A stretch of 64,000 bases of DNA from Leeuwenhoekiella parthenopeia (GTDB taxonomy: Bacteria > Bacteroidota > Bacteroidia > Flavobacteriales > Flavobacteriaceae). Both the position numbers and the translations under genes were made by a program. Positions 8,896 to 17,890 of the stretch are shown here, one piece after another (the first letter of the stretch is position 1; every line of letters begins with the position of its first letter). The stretch is from the NCBI RefSeq assembly GCF_020782115.1, contig NZ_JAJGMW010000001.1, positions 186,001 to 250,000 of the forward strand, read 5' to 3'. Under the pieces are notes generated by a model that was given only the letters and a program-made list of their open reading frames with translations, had not been told where the DNA came from and did no database searches.

Positions 8896-10314
8896 ATGAA
8901 AAAACTAGTTCTCCTCACATTTGTTTTACTGCTGAAAAGCTCCTTCTGTTTTTCCAAAATTATTCTGCCTCAGGTGCTTTCAGATCATATGGTATTACAG
9001 CAAAATACGGAAGTGAAAATTTGGGGCTGGACGACCAATACTTCCGAGAAAATTGAAGTTTGGGGTTCCTGGAATACAGATACGGTAAGCACACTTGCAG
9101 ACAAAGGCCGCTGGATGGTAAAACTTAAAACACCCGCTTACGGTGGGCCCTTCACACTTCACATCAAGGGTCATGAAAAACTGCAAATTAACGATGTTTA
9201 TATTGGGGAGGTCTGGCTTGCTTCGGGCCAAAGCAATATGCAAATGCCACTTGATTCGGTTTCTCAGGGCTATCGAGGCGTAACGCATTTTCGCAACGAA
9301 CTGCAAAAAGCAAATTATCCGAAGATTCGGTTTTTTGACGTACATCGAAAAATGGCAGAAACCCCTCAGGATGATGCTCCGGGAATCTGGAGTGTGTGTA
9401 TGCCTGAAAATGCCCGAAACTTTTCCGCAGTGGCTTACTTTTTTGCCGAACAATTGCATCTGAACTTAGAGGTACCCATCGGGATTTTGCACAGCAGCTG
9501 GGGCGGTACCAATGCCGAAACCTGGGTACGCAAAGACCTTATAATCAGTGATTCGATCCTGAATACCCATAAGCTGCAGCGCGAAGGAAGAGCACGACCT
9601 ACAGAGCCCGGCCTGGCTTTTAACGCGATGATTGCACCATTACAGAATTACAGCATTCAGGGAGTGATTTGGTATCAGGGCGAGGCCAATATTGAAAATT
9701 ACCAGATCTACCATCCTTTAATGCGAAAACTCATCAGCAGCTGGCGTAAGCAGTGGGAAATCGATTTCCCGTTTTATTTTACCCAAATTGCACCTTTTTC
9801 CTACGGGAAACGCACAAAACCTCCCTATTTACGGGAAGCACAACTTCAGGCTTTAGACATTCCGCTTACCGGTATGGCTATCACCAATGACGTGGGTGAA
9901 GCCGGTGATATACACCCGCGAAACAAACGCCCGGTAGGTGAACGTCTGGCCAAACTAGCCTTGTCAAGAACCTACAACAGAACTGCGGTAAATGATATGG
10001 GTCCCGTTCCGGATACTGTAATCTTTAAAAAAGGAAAGGCTTATGTTTCATTTAAATATGCTTCAGGCGGTCTTACAGGCAGGGTCAACGAGACCAGTTC
10101 TATCAAACTGGCAGGAGCTGATCGCAAATTCTACCCGGCTCAGGCACAAATCAAAGATTCCATTTTAATTGTGCAAAGCGAAAAGGTTCAGGAACCGGTT
10201 GTTTTACGGGTTGGTTTTGATAATCTGGGAGAAGTTAAAATAATTAATAGCGCGGGCATCCCGGCCTCGCCTTTTAGAACCGATGACTGGCCTTTAATTG
10301 AGCCCGAAGATTAA
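8896..10314 (+). CDS. SGNH-family esterase, sialate O-acetylesterase-like
   Basis: A 472-residue secreted esterase expected to remove acetyl groups from sugars. A signal peptide of about 20 residues is followed by LPQVLSDHMVLQQ, the usual opening of sialate O-acetylesterase-like proteins. The nucleophile block GEVWLASGQSNMQMP puts the catalytic Ser at 113. A WYQGEAN block lies at 259-265, and the catalytic Asp/His pair is D338 and H340 in GDIHPRNK. Length and motif order are normal for the family. In PULs such enzymes deacetylate plant or algal glycans rather than sialic acid. It is co-directional with the beta-helix gene, and the pair is the only plus-strand enzyme unit in the window. A bidirectional terminator follows. 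Confidence 0.9.
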   Translation: MKKLVLLTFVLLLKSSFCFSKIILPQVLSDHMVLQQNTEVKIWGWTTNTSEKIEVWGSWNTDTVSTLADKGRWMVKLKTPAYGGPFTLHIKGHEKLQINDVYIGEVWLASGQSNMQMPLDSVSQGYRGVTHFRNELQKANYPKIRFFDVHRKMAETPQDDAPGIWSVCMPENARNFSAVAYFFAEQLHLNLEVPIGILHSSWGGTNAETWVRKDLIISDSILNTHKLQREGRARPTEPGLAFNAMIAPLQNYSIQGVIWYQGEANIENYQIYHPLMRKLISSWRKQWEIDFPFYFTQIAPFSYGKRTKPPYLREAQLQALDIPLTGMAITNDVGEAGDIHPRNKRPVGERLAKLALSRTYNRTAVNDMGPVPDTVIFKKGKAYVSFKYASGGLTGRVNETSSIKLAGADRKFYPAQAQIKDSILIVQSEKVQEPVVLRVGFDNLGEVKIINSAGIPASPFRTDDWPLIEPED

Positions 10315-10370
10315 CGGAATGAGCTTAACTAAAAAGGTTAAAACCTTTCGGTAGATTACTTTATTAAACA

Positions 10371-10409
10371 AAAAACCGGTTCTAAATCTTGTGTTTAGAG
10401 CCGGTTTTT
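10371..10409. terminator. Bidirectional intrinsic terminator between convergent genes
   Basis: A 16-bp stem (10371-10386 with 10394-10409) with a single G-T type mismatch and a 7-base loop. The stem is GC-rich in its centre and flanked by an A-run on one side and a T-run on the other. It sits between the esterase ending at 10314 and the convergent gene ending at 10431, so it can terminate both. Confidence 0.85.
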
Positions 10410-10430
10410 GCTTTGATATAGAGCTAAGAC

Positions 10431-13400
10431 TTACTGAATCACAAATCGCTTAACGAGTTGATCTTTTTCGTTAGATACCCTTAACAAATACATTCCCGAT
10501 GCGAACTGAGATGCCTGTAAGTCCAGATTGTTCGCACTCTTGTTCTCTTCCTTATACAGCACCCTTCCGGAAACGTCTAAAACCTCCAGTTTTACTGCCG
10601 AATCCCAGGTTACCGGCAACTGAACACGAAGTAAAGCGCCACTTCTTAACGGATTGGGATATATTCTGAACTCTGAATCGAGTATCGCTGATTCAGGAGT
10701 TTCGGAAATTGATGCGACGGCTGGTGCAGTGGTTTTCCCTGCTTTTGATTTGGATACCGCCGAAGCACTTGCCTCTACCAGCCTGATGCTTATCTTATCA
10801 ATTAATGGAGCAACAACACCTGCATTTACGAGACTTATGCGATTAACACCGGCATTAAGGCTTACACGTTGCACCAGTTGGCCGGGCTGCCCGCCATTAA
10901 AGCACCATTCTCCGGAATCTGCAAAATCAAGCGACTCAACCTGAGCGTCATTGAGTTTAAGGCCCATAGATCTGGGCACTGCACTTACGTAATCGATTTT
11001 CAGATCATACTCCCCGGCCTGAGTAGTGGTTATGTTTTCAAAAACAATAGCGTTGCCATTAAATTCACGCGTGTTTACATAAGCTCCCTGCGAAGCCGCG
11101 TCGCAATATTGTACAAAACTGCCTCCTGTAAGTGTCGCGTTTTCGGCCTCCAACTCATAAATCAGTTCTTTTACTACAACAATTTTATCGAAGAAGGGAG
11201 CATCGCCTGAAGCTCCGGTGAGTTCAATGCTATTTTCACCGGCTACAAGATTAATTTCCACCTCATAAACAGCAGGCACTCCGCTTTCAAAGCACCATAG
11301 TCCTGATGATGCGATGGGGCGGTTACCCAAATTTTCTTCGTTGACCCGGAGTCCAAAATTGCGGATGTTTTTACTCATATAATGTACCTTGAGTGTATAG
11401 GTCCCTCCCTGAGCCACGGCAATACCTTCAAAACGAATACGGTTAGAATTGAACGCAGCCGGGCGTACCTGCTGCCCGTTTGATGAACTTTCACAATTCT
11501 GAAACGCTGCATTCCCAATTATAATCGCATCTTCTGCCTCAAATTCTAATGCAGTATTTGGAAACAAAACATCGGGATCAACAGTAGCGGGATTCTGATT
11601 GAAACCGGCAAGTGCGATACGGTCTAATTTGGTTCCCGCTTCGGCATAAGCAACACTTACCTGATGATTCCCCGCGGTTAAGAAATAGCTCAAAGCCTGT
11701 TCTTCATCTGCTATCGCATTGTAAACCTTACTCCATTTCCACATAAACGCACTGGCTTTAAGTCCATCCCATTTTAAAAAGGGACCGTTGTCTACGCTTA
11801 CCCAAAATGCGTCAGAAGCTTCGGTGAGCGCCTGTACCTTACCCCAAAGATTATAACGACCTGCTTCGGTCACATCGATCTCAAAAACAGCTAGTCCTGT
11901 TCCTGCCGGAGGAGTACTCGCTGCATTCAAATTACTTTCTATATATGCCTGGTTTATTGCTGTGGGGCTGGTTTTAACAGTCCAGTCGCTTCCCAAGCCG
12001 GCCTGTTCGGCTTCCGCAAAATATAGAGCTGTGGTTTCGGTAGCTCCCCAACGCTCTTCAGCAGTTACACAGGTATCTGCTGCTGCACCGGCAAAATCAA
12101 TAGTCTCACTGCCCGTGGTTAGTGCGATTCCGTCAATAAGCATACGCTCATTAGCCGGTTCCAGGGTAATTCGGTGTGTGCCCGCAGTGAGGTCTACAAA
12201 ACGGGGAAGTTGTTCCCAGTCAAACTGAGCGTTGCGTAAACCGCTTATGTTTTCGGCGACTTCGGTTTCATCAATGTACATACGCACGCCGGTATTTGCT
12301 GCATTTGAAGACTTATAGCGCAACCAGATCCGGTAATTTTGCGCCTTGGGGATGCTGATGTCAAAATGCAGCTGTTTAGCCAGTACTGAAGCACCTTCGC
12401 GACCGGAATCTAACTTAAGATAATATCCGTTTGAGGCATTGGTGTCTTCTACAGCCACTAATTGATTACCCAGGTACGAGGTGCATTCGGCTTCATAAAC
12501 CAAAACAACCGGCTCCTGCTCTTCAAAATTAAGATCCAGACCTTCCAGATTATTTGGTGCTGCATAGGTGCTATTTGCAATTGACGGGCTCGAAATATGA
12601 TCCCGGTAGAGCAATCCTATATTGGTTAAATTTCCGGCCTCATCCTGATAATTTGCTGATTCTACTGGATTGCTAGACAGGTTTGAATTGGGTTGAAAGT
12701 AGGCGTAGCGCTCTACATAATCAAGACTTTCAAGATAGGGTAAAGCCAAGCGTAAAAATTCGTCCTGAATCGCATTGGTTCGGTTGGGATTGGCATTAAA
12801 CTCGGTGATCCAGATGGGTAATTGATACGCATCGTGAACCCGTTTTAAGTAAGCTTTAAACCGGTTAAAAATATCCTGAGCTGAAGCGTTTGGCGTGTTT
12901 TGGGGATTGCTGGCCCAGTCATACCAGTGCACAGCGACATAGTCAAAACGAATGTTTCGGGCAGTAGCAAGCTCGCTGAATTCTGCCAGCCAGCCAAACG
13001 GACCGTTCTCACGAGGTGCAGGTGTGCCTATACGCAGGCCGGTTTTCATCAGATTTTCAAAATACGCTACTGCAACTTCGGGCTCGCAGAGGTTATTAAA
13101 TTGCCCCGATTGATCCTCGCAGTTATCAGACTCGTTAAAACCAAGAATATGGTTCACTTCGGCCTTGGCGGTCATACGTTTAACCGCATCTGCCGTAGCG
13201 CCACTCGCTCCCCAGGCCATTGGGACGTACTTATAATTTGTTTGGGTTTCCTGATTGTTATTCCAGTTGTAAAACCAGCCTGCATTTACAACTGCTATAT
13301 TACCGCCGGTACCTTTCTTAACAATCCACTCCCAGGGAAGTACCCGAATAAAACTTACCGTATTATTAAGAGCAGCAGGCAACTCTTCAACGACTAAATC

Positions 13401-14303
13401 TTCTTCGGAAGCGATATACACTTTACTCATACTCGTACCATTTTCCTGAACCGCTAAGGTAACCTGATAACCTCTTTTAAGCACAAAAGAAGAAATACTG
13501 TTATCCAGACCACCGGGAATTGCCGCGCCCGAATGTATCTGGAACGGTTTTACGGTAGCCGAATTACCACTAAGACCCGAACCCTCAAAAATCTCGAGCG
13601 GCTCATAAGCATCATCCTGCTGAAGCAATAAAGTACCCTGCTGATAGTATTGATCTAATCTGAAGTTTGCTTTGTAAACACCCGGAAGATCGGCTACATA
13701 AATCTGATTTAGCGCTTCAGCCTCCAGCATTACCGGATCATTTTTAATAAAATATACCCAGCTTTCCGAATCAAGCAGGTTAAAGCGCGACTGAGGCAAC
13801 GACTCCTGTTTTACACTAAATTTTGCGGTACTTCGGTTATCAAGACTGAGTACCCCGTTTGACCACTGCCCGTCAACACGTAAATCGCTTTGCGATACCG
13901 TCAAGCCTTTGGTATCACAGCTAAAATGAATAGCTCCGCTTACCTGAATCTGAGCCCCTGAGGCATACAGATTGTAAGCAATGGGAAGACCGGGCTCGAG
14001 CGTTCCGGCAGCGGGGTGTTTATCAGAACCCAAATCATGATCTCCCAGACAGATCTGATAATCTTCTTTATTAGCTCCGGGTAAACAGCGGTGATTTTCA
14101 ATAGGATCTGACGGATTTATAGGTTTCTGTTTTGCTAATCTCCAGTTATTTTCATTGAAAAAGTCCTGATTTTCCTCACCTGTCCAGTACAGGTACTGCG
14201 CAGTTTGATTGCAGTTGTAATCGTCTAGAGGAGGTGCGCCTGCAAATAAGAATTGCCCTAAAAAGCAATTCAGGCAAAATAAGAGGAGGTAATTTTTTTT
14301 CAT
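10431..14303 (-). CDS. Modular GH128-like (Asl1-type) glycoside hydrolase with four CBM-like modules and T9SS tail
   Basis: A 1290-residue secreted protein. After the signal peptide comes an N-terminal region of about 320 residues that I do not recognise. Residues about 325-590 form an Asl1-like/GH128-type catalytic core: AGWFYNWN, VPMAWG, the presumed acid/base Glu391 in ILGFNESD, VAVHWYD, and the presumed nucleophile Glu501 in ITEFN. The family usually has NEPD; here Pro is replaced by Ser. Four beta-sandwich, CBM6/35-like modules follow (about 602-730, 760-905, 920-1055 and 1060-1180). The last two are close repeats of each other (LEFEAEDA and YELEAENA openings). The final 75 residues (YPNPLRSG, LDVSGRVLY, ASGMYLLRV) are a type A T9SS sorting domain, so it is exported to or beyond the cell surface. 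Known GH128 members cut beta-1,3-glucans; a galactan-type target here would be new. Confidence 0.82.
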   Translation of the reverse strand: MKKNYLLLFCLNCFLGQFLFAGAPPLDDYNCNQTAQYLYWTGEENQDFFNENNWRLAKQKPINPSDPIENHRCLPGANKEDYQICLGDHDLGSDKHPAAGTLEPGLPIAYNLYASGAQIQVSGAIHFSCDTKGLTVSQSDLRVDGQWSNGVLSLDNRSTAKFSVKQESLPQSRFNLLDSESWVYFIKNDPVMLEAEALNQIYVADLPGVYKANFRLDQYYQQGTLLLQQDDAYEPLEIFEGSGLSGNSATVKPFQIHSGAAIPGGLDNSISSFVLKRGYQVTLAVQENGTSMSKVYIASEEDLVVEELPAALNNTVSFIRVLPWEWIVKKGTGGNIAVVNAGWFYNWNNNQETQTNYKYVPMAWGASGATADAVKRMTAKAEVNHILGFNESDNCEDQSGQFNNLCEPEVAVAYFENLMKTGLRIGTPAPRENGPFGWLAEFSELATARNIRFDYVAVHWYDWASNPQNTPNASAQDIFNRFKAYLKRVHDAYQLPIWITEFNANPNRTNAIQDEFLRLALPYLESLDYVERYAYFQPNSNLSSNPVESANYQDEAGNLTNIGLLYRDHISSPSIANSTYAAPNNLEGLDLNFEEQEPVVLVYEAECTSYLGNQLVAVEDTNASNGYYLKLDSGREGASVLAKQLHFDISIPKAQNYRIWLRYKSSNAANTGVRMYIDETEVAENISGLRNAQFDWEQLPRFVDLTAGTHRITLEPANERMLIDGIALTTGSETIDFAGAAADTCVTAEERWGATETTALYFAEAEQAGLGSDWTVKTSPTAINQAYIESNLNAASTPPAGTGLAVFEIDVTEAGRYNLWGKVQALTEASDAFWVSVDNGPFLKWDGLKASAFMWKWSKVYNAIADEEQALSYFLTAGNHQVSVAYAEAGTKLDRIALAGFNQNPATVDPDVLFPNTALEFEAEDAIIIGNAAFQNCESSSNGQQVRPAAFNSNRIRFEGIAVAQGGTYTLKVHYMSKNIRNFGLRVNEENLGNRPIASSGLWCFESGVPAVYEVEINLVAGENSIELTGASGDAPFFDKIVVVKELIYELEAENATLTGGSFVQYCDAASQGAYVNTREFNGNAIVFENITTTQAGEYDLKIDYVSAVPRSMGLKLNDAQVESLDFADSGEWCFNGGQPGQLVQRVSLNAGVNRISLVNAGVVAPLIDKISIRLVEASASAVSKSKAGKTTAPAVASISETPESAILDSEFRIYPNPLRSGALLRVQLPVTWDSAVKLEVLDVSGRVLYKEENKSANNLDLQASQFASGMYLLRVSNEKDQLVKRFVIQ

Positions 14304-14369
14304 CTTCGGAATTATTTAGGATTAGTGTTGGTGAAATTGCCCCGATTTTGTCTCTAGTTCCTAAAAACA

Positions 14370-14403
14370 AAATCTGCCTAAAACTAGAGTTTCAGGCAGA
14401 TTT
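14370..14403 (-). terminator. Stem-loop terminator downstream of the sulfatase pair
   Basis: A 10-bp stem (AAATCTGCCT / AGGCAGATTT). After a single mismatch the stem continues with AAACT/AGTTT around a 2-base loop. It lies 3' of the sulfatase that stops at 14470 and 5' of the GH128-like gene starting at 14303, so the GH128-like gene probably has its own promoter in the 66 bp left. Confidence 0.6.
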
Positions 14404-14469
14404 GTTCTGGTTTAAATCATTCAACACGAGGGATATATCATTCATTCCCTAATCATTGCTGAAAAATTC

Positions 14470-15906
14470 CTAATCCCGGTTTATACGAATCCGATTTTTT
14501 TTGAAGGCATCACTGTGAATGTCCTCGTAAAGCGGTTGTTTATTTTGCATCAGACTTTTCTGAATTTCATACGTGACATCCATCCACTCATCTCCTTCAT
14601 CCCAAAGCGGAGCAATGAGAGTTTCTTCCCATTTGCGGTAGGCCTCTTCCAGCTCTTTAAGCATTGCCAAATTAGATCCGGCCAGATTCTCTGTTTCCTG
14701 AATGTTTTCGTCAAGATTGTACAGCACCGTCTCTACATTATGAAGCCTTACGGTTTTGAATGCACCCATACGTGCCGCAGACTCCTCCAGTTTTCGCCAG
14801 AATAATTGCTGATGTGGATCACCCTGTAGTTCCCCGGTTAAATAAGGCAGCAGATTTACCCCGTCAAGCTGAAGGTCTTTCGGTAGTTTAAGAGTTGCAG
14901 CAGCTGCCGAGGTTTTAAAAATATCGAGTGAAGAGCTGAGTCCGTCAAAAGTTTTACCCGGCTCTACCTTTGAGGGATAACTCAGAATAAAAGGAACCCG
15001 GTGCCCACCTTCAAAGTGATTGCCTTTCCATCCTTTGAGCATACCGTTTTGAGACTGGTTGTTATGAGCCCCGCCGTTATCGCTTAAAAAGTAAATCAGC
15101 GTGTTTTGACGCAATCCTAAAGCCTCTAATTTATCGAGAAGCTTACCTACATTTTGATCTAATGACCAGGTCATAGCAGCTAAATCCTGACGGGGATGGT
15201 TCCTGTATTTTTCCAGATCTTCCGGTTTCGCTTCCATTGGAGTATGCACAGCGTTGTAGGCCAAATACATAAAAAATGGCGTTTCTTTTGACTCTTCAAC
15301 AAATCGTAAACTTTGGTCCCCTAAAACATCGGTGAGATAGCCTTCAAAAACCATCCGCTCCCCGTTGTACTGAAGCATATTTTTTTCGCCCGGATCTTTA
15401 AGCGGAAAGTACGACCTGCTTCCGCTTAGAAAACCATAGAATTCATCAAAGCCTCTTTGATTGGGATGATCTGATTCTTCTTCGCCTAAATGCCACTTAC
15501 CCAACGCGTAGGTGTTGTAACCATTAGCCTGAAAAACATCAGCCATAGTAACCACCTCATTACTTAGGCCAATGCCACCGGTATTATTAGCCTCAAATCC
15601 AAAGCGTTGCTGGTATTTACCGGTCATGAGCCCGGCACGGGATGGCGCGCATACGGTAGCGCTTACGTGGGCATCGGTAAATACAACACCACTTGCCGCC
15701 AGCTCATCAATACGCGGAGTTTCTAAATCTTCGGAACCCATAAAGCCAAAATCGGCATAACCTGCATCATCAATAAGGATGATAATGACATTAGGTGGGA
15801 TAGGGTTTTCGGAGCTGGGTGTATTTTGCTGCTTTTCGGTTGGTGTTTTGCAGGAAGTATGAAACACGCAAATGGCCAAAAAACAGGTGATAGTAAAGGT
15901 TTTCAT
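14470..15906 (-). CDS. Family S1 sulfatase, lipoprotein, paralogue group B
   Basis: A 478-residue sulfatase with a lipoprotein signal peptide (lipobox HTSC, Cys19). The metal-site DD is at 46-47 in LIDDAGYADFG, and the formylglycine site CAPSR starts at Cys86. GKWHLGEEESDHPNQRGFDEF and YFLSDNGGAHNN follow, as in galactosamine/galactose-type arylsulfatases. It is a close paralogue of the sulfatase at 30459-31907; the two share long stretches including DAHVSATVCAPSRAG and KYQQRFGFEAN. It lies about 120 bp downstream of the next sulfatase in the same direction and is probably co-transcribed with it. Which sulfate it removes cannot be told here. Confidence 0.95.
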   Translation of the reverse strand: MKTFTITCFLAICVFHTSCKTPTEKQQNTPSSENPIPPNVIIILIDDAGYADFGFMGSEDLETPRIDELAASGVVFTDAHVSATVCAPSRAGLMTGKYQQRFGFEANNTGGIGLSNEVVTMADVFQANGYNTYALGKWHLGEEESDHPNQRGFDEFYGFLSGSRSYFPLKDPGEKNMLQYNGERMVFEGYLTDVLGDQSLRFVEESKETPFFMYLAYNAVHTPMEAKPEDLEKYRNHPRQDLAAMTWSLDQNVGKLLDKLEALGLRQNTLIYFLSDNGGAHNNQSQNGMLKGWKGNHFEGGHRVPFILSYPSKVEPGKTFDGLSSSLDIFKTSAAAATLKLPKDLQLDGVNLLPYLTGELQGDPHQQLFWRKLEESAARMGAFKTVRLHNVETVLYNLDENIQETENLAGSNLAMLKELEEAYRKWEETLIAPLWDEGDEWMDVTYEIQKSLMQNKQPLYEDIHSDAFKKNRIRINRD

Positions 15907-16029
15907 AATAGTTTAAGATACGTTTAGTAACTAAGCAGGTATTTAAAATAATCAGAGAATAAAACGGTCTACTTTACAATTTCAGAACGGGAAAGCTTAG
16001 GGAACCCTCCCGAATTACCTGAAAAAAAA

Positions 16030-17610
16030 TTAATCTCGCGTTATTTTACTTCCCCACCAGGTTTGATTAGGAGTATAGGTTTTAGATAACATCTGAAGGC
16101 GTTCCTCTTCCAGTTTTGGCAGCAGAACTTCTAATCGCTCCCGATCAAGTTCATTGCGTTTATGTTGATCAAACTGCGGGTCTCTTTTAGGCCGAAGTGC
16201 ATTGGTTTCTTCGAGAAAAGCCATCAATTCTTCCTTTAGTTCACGAGTCCGTTCAGGTTCAACTGCGGAAAGATCCCGTTGTTCACCGGGATCATCTTCC
16301 AAATTATACAATTCATCGTGATCATCTTCCCAATAGTGAATAAGCTTGAACGCTGCTCTTCGAATAATAGATGAAGGCAGACCTCCCTGATTACCGTAAT
16401 GCGGATAGTGCCAAAACAGCGCTCGCTCCTCAAAATTCTCACCTTCTATCAGCGGTCTAAGGCTTTTACCATCAACTGCCTGCTCTGGGATTTGAGGTAT
16501 GCCTGCATAATCGAGCAGCGTAGGATAAAAGTCAGCCCCCGTAACCGGAACATCTGAACTTTTTACGGCGTTATAGTTCCCGGGCAATTTGATAAAAAAT
16601 GGCTCTCTGATACCTCCCTCCCATTGATAGCCTTTACCACCACGCAGGGGAAGATTTGAAGTTGAAAAAGCATCGCCGGAAGCCACACCTCCATTATCTG
16701 AAGTAAATATTATAATGGTTTTTTCATATAGTCCGCTTTGCTTAAGCTGCTCGATAACCAAACCAACCGCATCGTCCATTTGTTCTACTAAGCCTGCATA
16801 AACCGGATTATCCTGTTCTGTTCGAATGGGCAGCATTTGCTCCATTACGAAAGCGCGTTGAGCCATCCCCAGCGAATCTGCCTTATTTCGGTATTTAGCC
16901 CATTTTTGCTCTGTGGTTTGAATAGGTCCGTGTACAGCATAAAAGGAAAGCATGGCAAAAAAAGGAGTGTCAGCATGCCCGGCAATAAATTGTGAGGTTT
17001 CTTTGGCGAGGCGCAGGGAAAGATTCTCTCCCGGTTCTGTATTCGGGAGTCTAGGATTATCCCAGGGAGAAAAGTATCCCCCTTTAGGACTGCCTACTTC
17101 CCAGCCTCCTTTGTTAATATCGTATCCATTTGTTTCAGGGGAAGAATCGCCATCGCCCAGATGCCATTTACCGGCAAAGAAAGTAGCATAGCCACCGGCC
17201 TTTAAGGCTTCGGGTAGTGTGATTGCCTGCTGCCGCAACTGATGCCTGTAAGTTGCAGGAAGCGTTTTGTCATATCGGTTTAAATCGCGCCAGGCTTCGC
17301 CTTCCGGTGCTCCGATCCAATCTGTAATTCCGTGACGGGCGGTAAACTGCCCCAGCATAATACTGGCCCGCGATGGACTGCAAACCCGACTGGCCGCATA
17401 ACCCTGAGTAAAAACGGTTCCTTCGTTAGCTATACGGTCAATATTGGGGGTCTCATAATACCGGCTGCCCGTGATACCCAGATCGTGATACCCCAAATCA
17501 TCTGCAAGAATAAAAAGAATGTTGGGACGCGAAGAAGAATCAAAGGTTTGAGCTTCCAGAGAATTTGAAAAACCCAAAAGGAATAGCCAAAATAATAGCG
17601 GTTTATACAT
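16030..17610 (-). CDS. Family S1 sulfatase, secreted, paralogue group C
   Basis: A 526-residue sulfatase. The signal peptide ends LEAQ without a lipobox cysteine, so it is expected to be soluble in the periplasm. The metal-site DD lies at 37-38 and the formylglycine site CSPSR starts at Cys77 (SRVCSPSRASIM). GKWHLGDGD, GGYFSPWDNP and FTSDNGGVASGDAF follow. Its close paralogue at 51218-52822 shares the GYDINKGGWEVGSP and RLAKETS blocks and the TWWGSK/TWWDSK end, but is a lipoprotein. It is first in the two-sulfatase unit with the gene at 14470-15906. The sulfate position is not determined. Confidence 0.95.
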   Translation of the reverse strand: MYKPLLFWLFLLGFSNSLEAQTFDSSSRPNILFILADDLGYHDLGITGSRYYETPNIDRIANEGTVFTQGYAASRVCSPSRASIMLGQFTARHGITDWIGAPEGEAWRDLNRYDKTLPATYRHQLRQQAITLPEALKAGGYATFFAGKWHLGDGDSSPETNGYDINKGGWEVGSPKGGYFSPWDNPRLPNTEPGENLSLRLAKETSQFIAGHADTPFFAMLSFYAVHGPIQTTEQKWAKYRNKADSLGMAQRAFVMEQMLPIRTEQDNPVYAGLVEQMDDAVGLVIEQLKQSGLYEKTIIIFTSDNGGVASGDAFSTSNLPLRGGKGYQWEGGIREPFFIKLPGNYNAVKSSDVPVTGADFYPTLLDYAGIPQIPEQAVDGKSLRPLIEGENFEERALFWHYPHYGNQGGLPSSIIRRAAFKLIHYWEDDHDELYNLEDDPGEQRDLSAVEPERTRELKEELMAFLEETNALRPKRDPQFDQHKRNELDRERLEVLLPKLEEERLQMLSKTYTPNQTWWGSKITRD

Positions 17611-17890
17611 ACGCCTAAAATAATAGTAGTCCTTTAAGGATAGGGGTACTTCAAATTCAAATACGGGGTTAAATCAATCAACCAGCAATGGCATATCTGT
17701 TTATTTTTACTTAACGTAAAAATTACACTGCAACCTTCAAGTCACTTAATGCTGCAACACCCTATTAAGTTGGAAATCGTTCAAATACTTACGCATTTTC
17801 AGTTTAGATTTAGCGAAAAACTGCGCTACTGAACCGGAGAAATTCGTTTCAACGACTACTATTTTGAAATTGAAACTTAAACTAAAAGTT

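Noticed and set aside
8896-10314. A true sialic-acid metabolism gene
   Set aside because: The family name comes from sialate esterases, but no other sialic-acid genes are present and the context is algal or plant glycan breakdown.
12900-13397. A 165-codon frame antisense to the GH128-like gene
   Set aside because: It lies wholly inside a strong coding gene on the other strand and has no protein-family features; it is a shadow frame.
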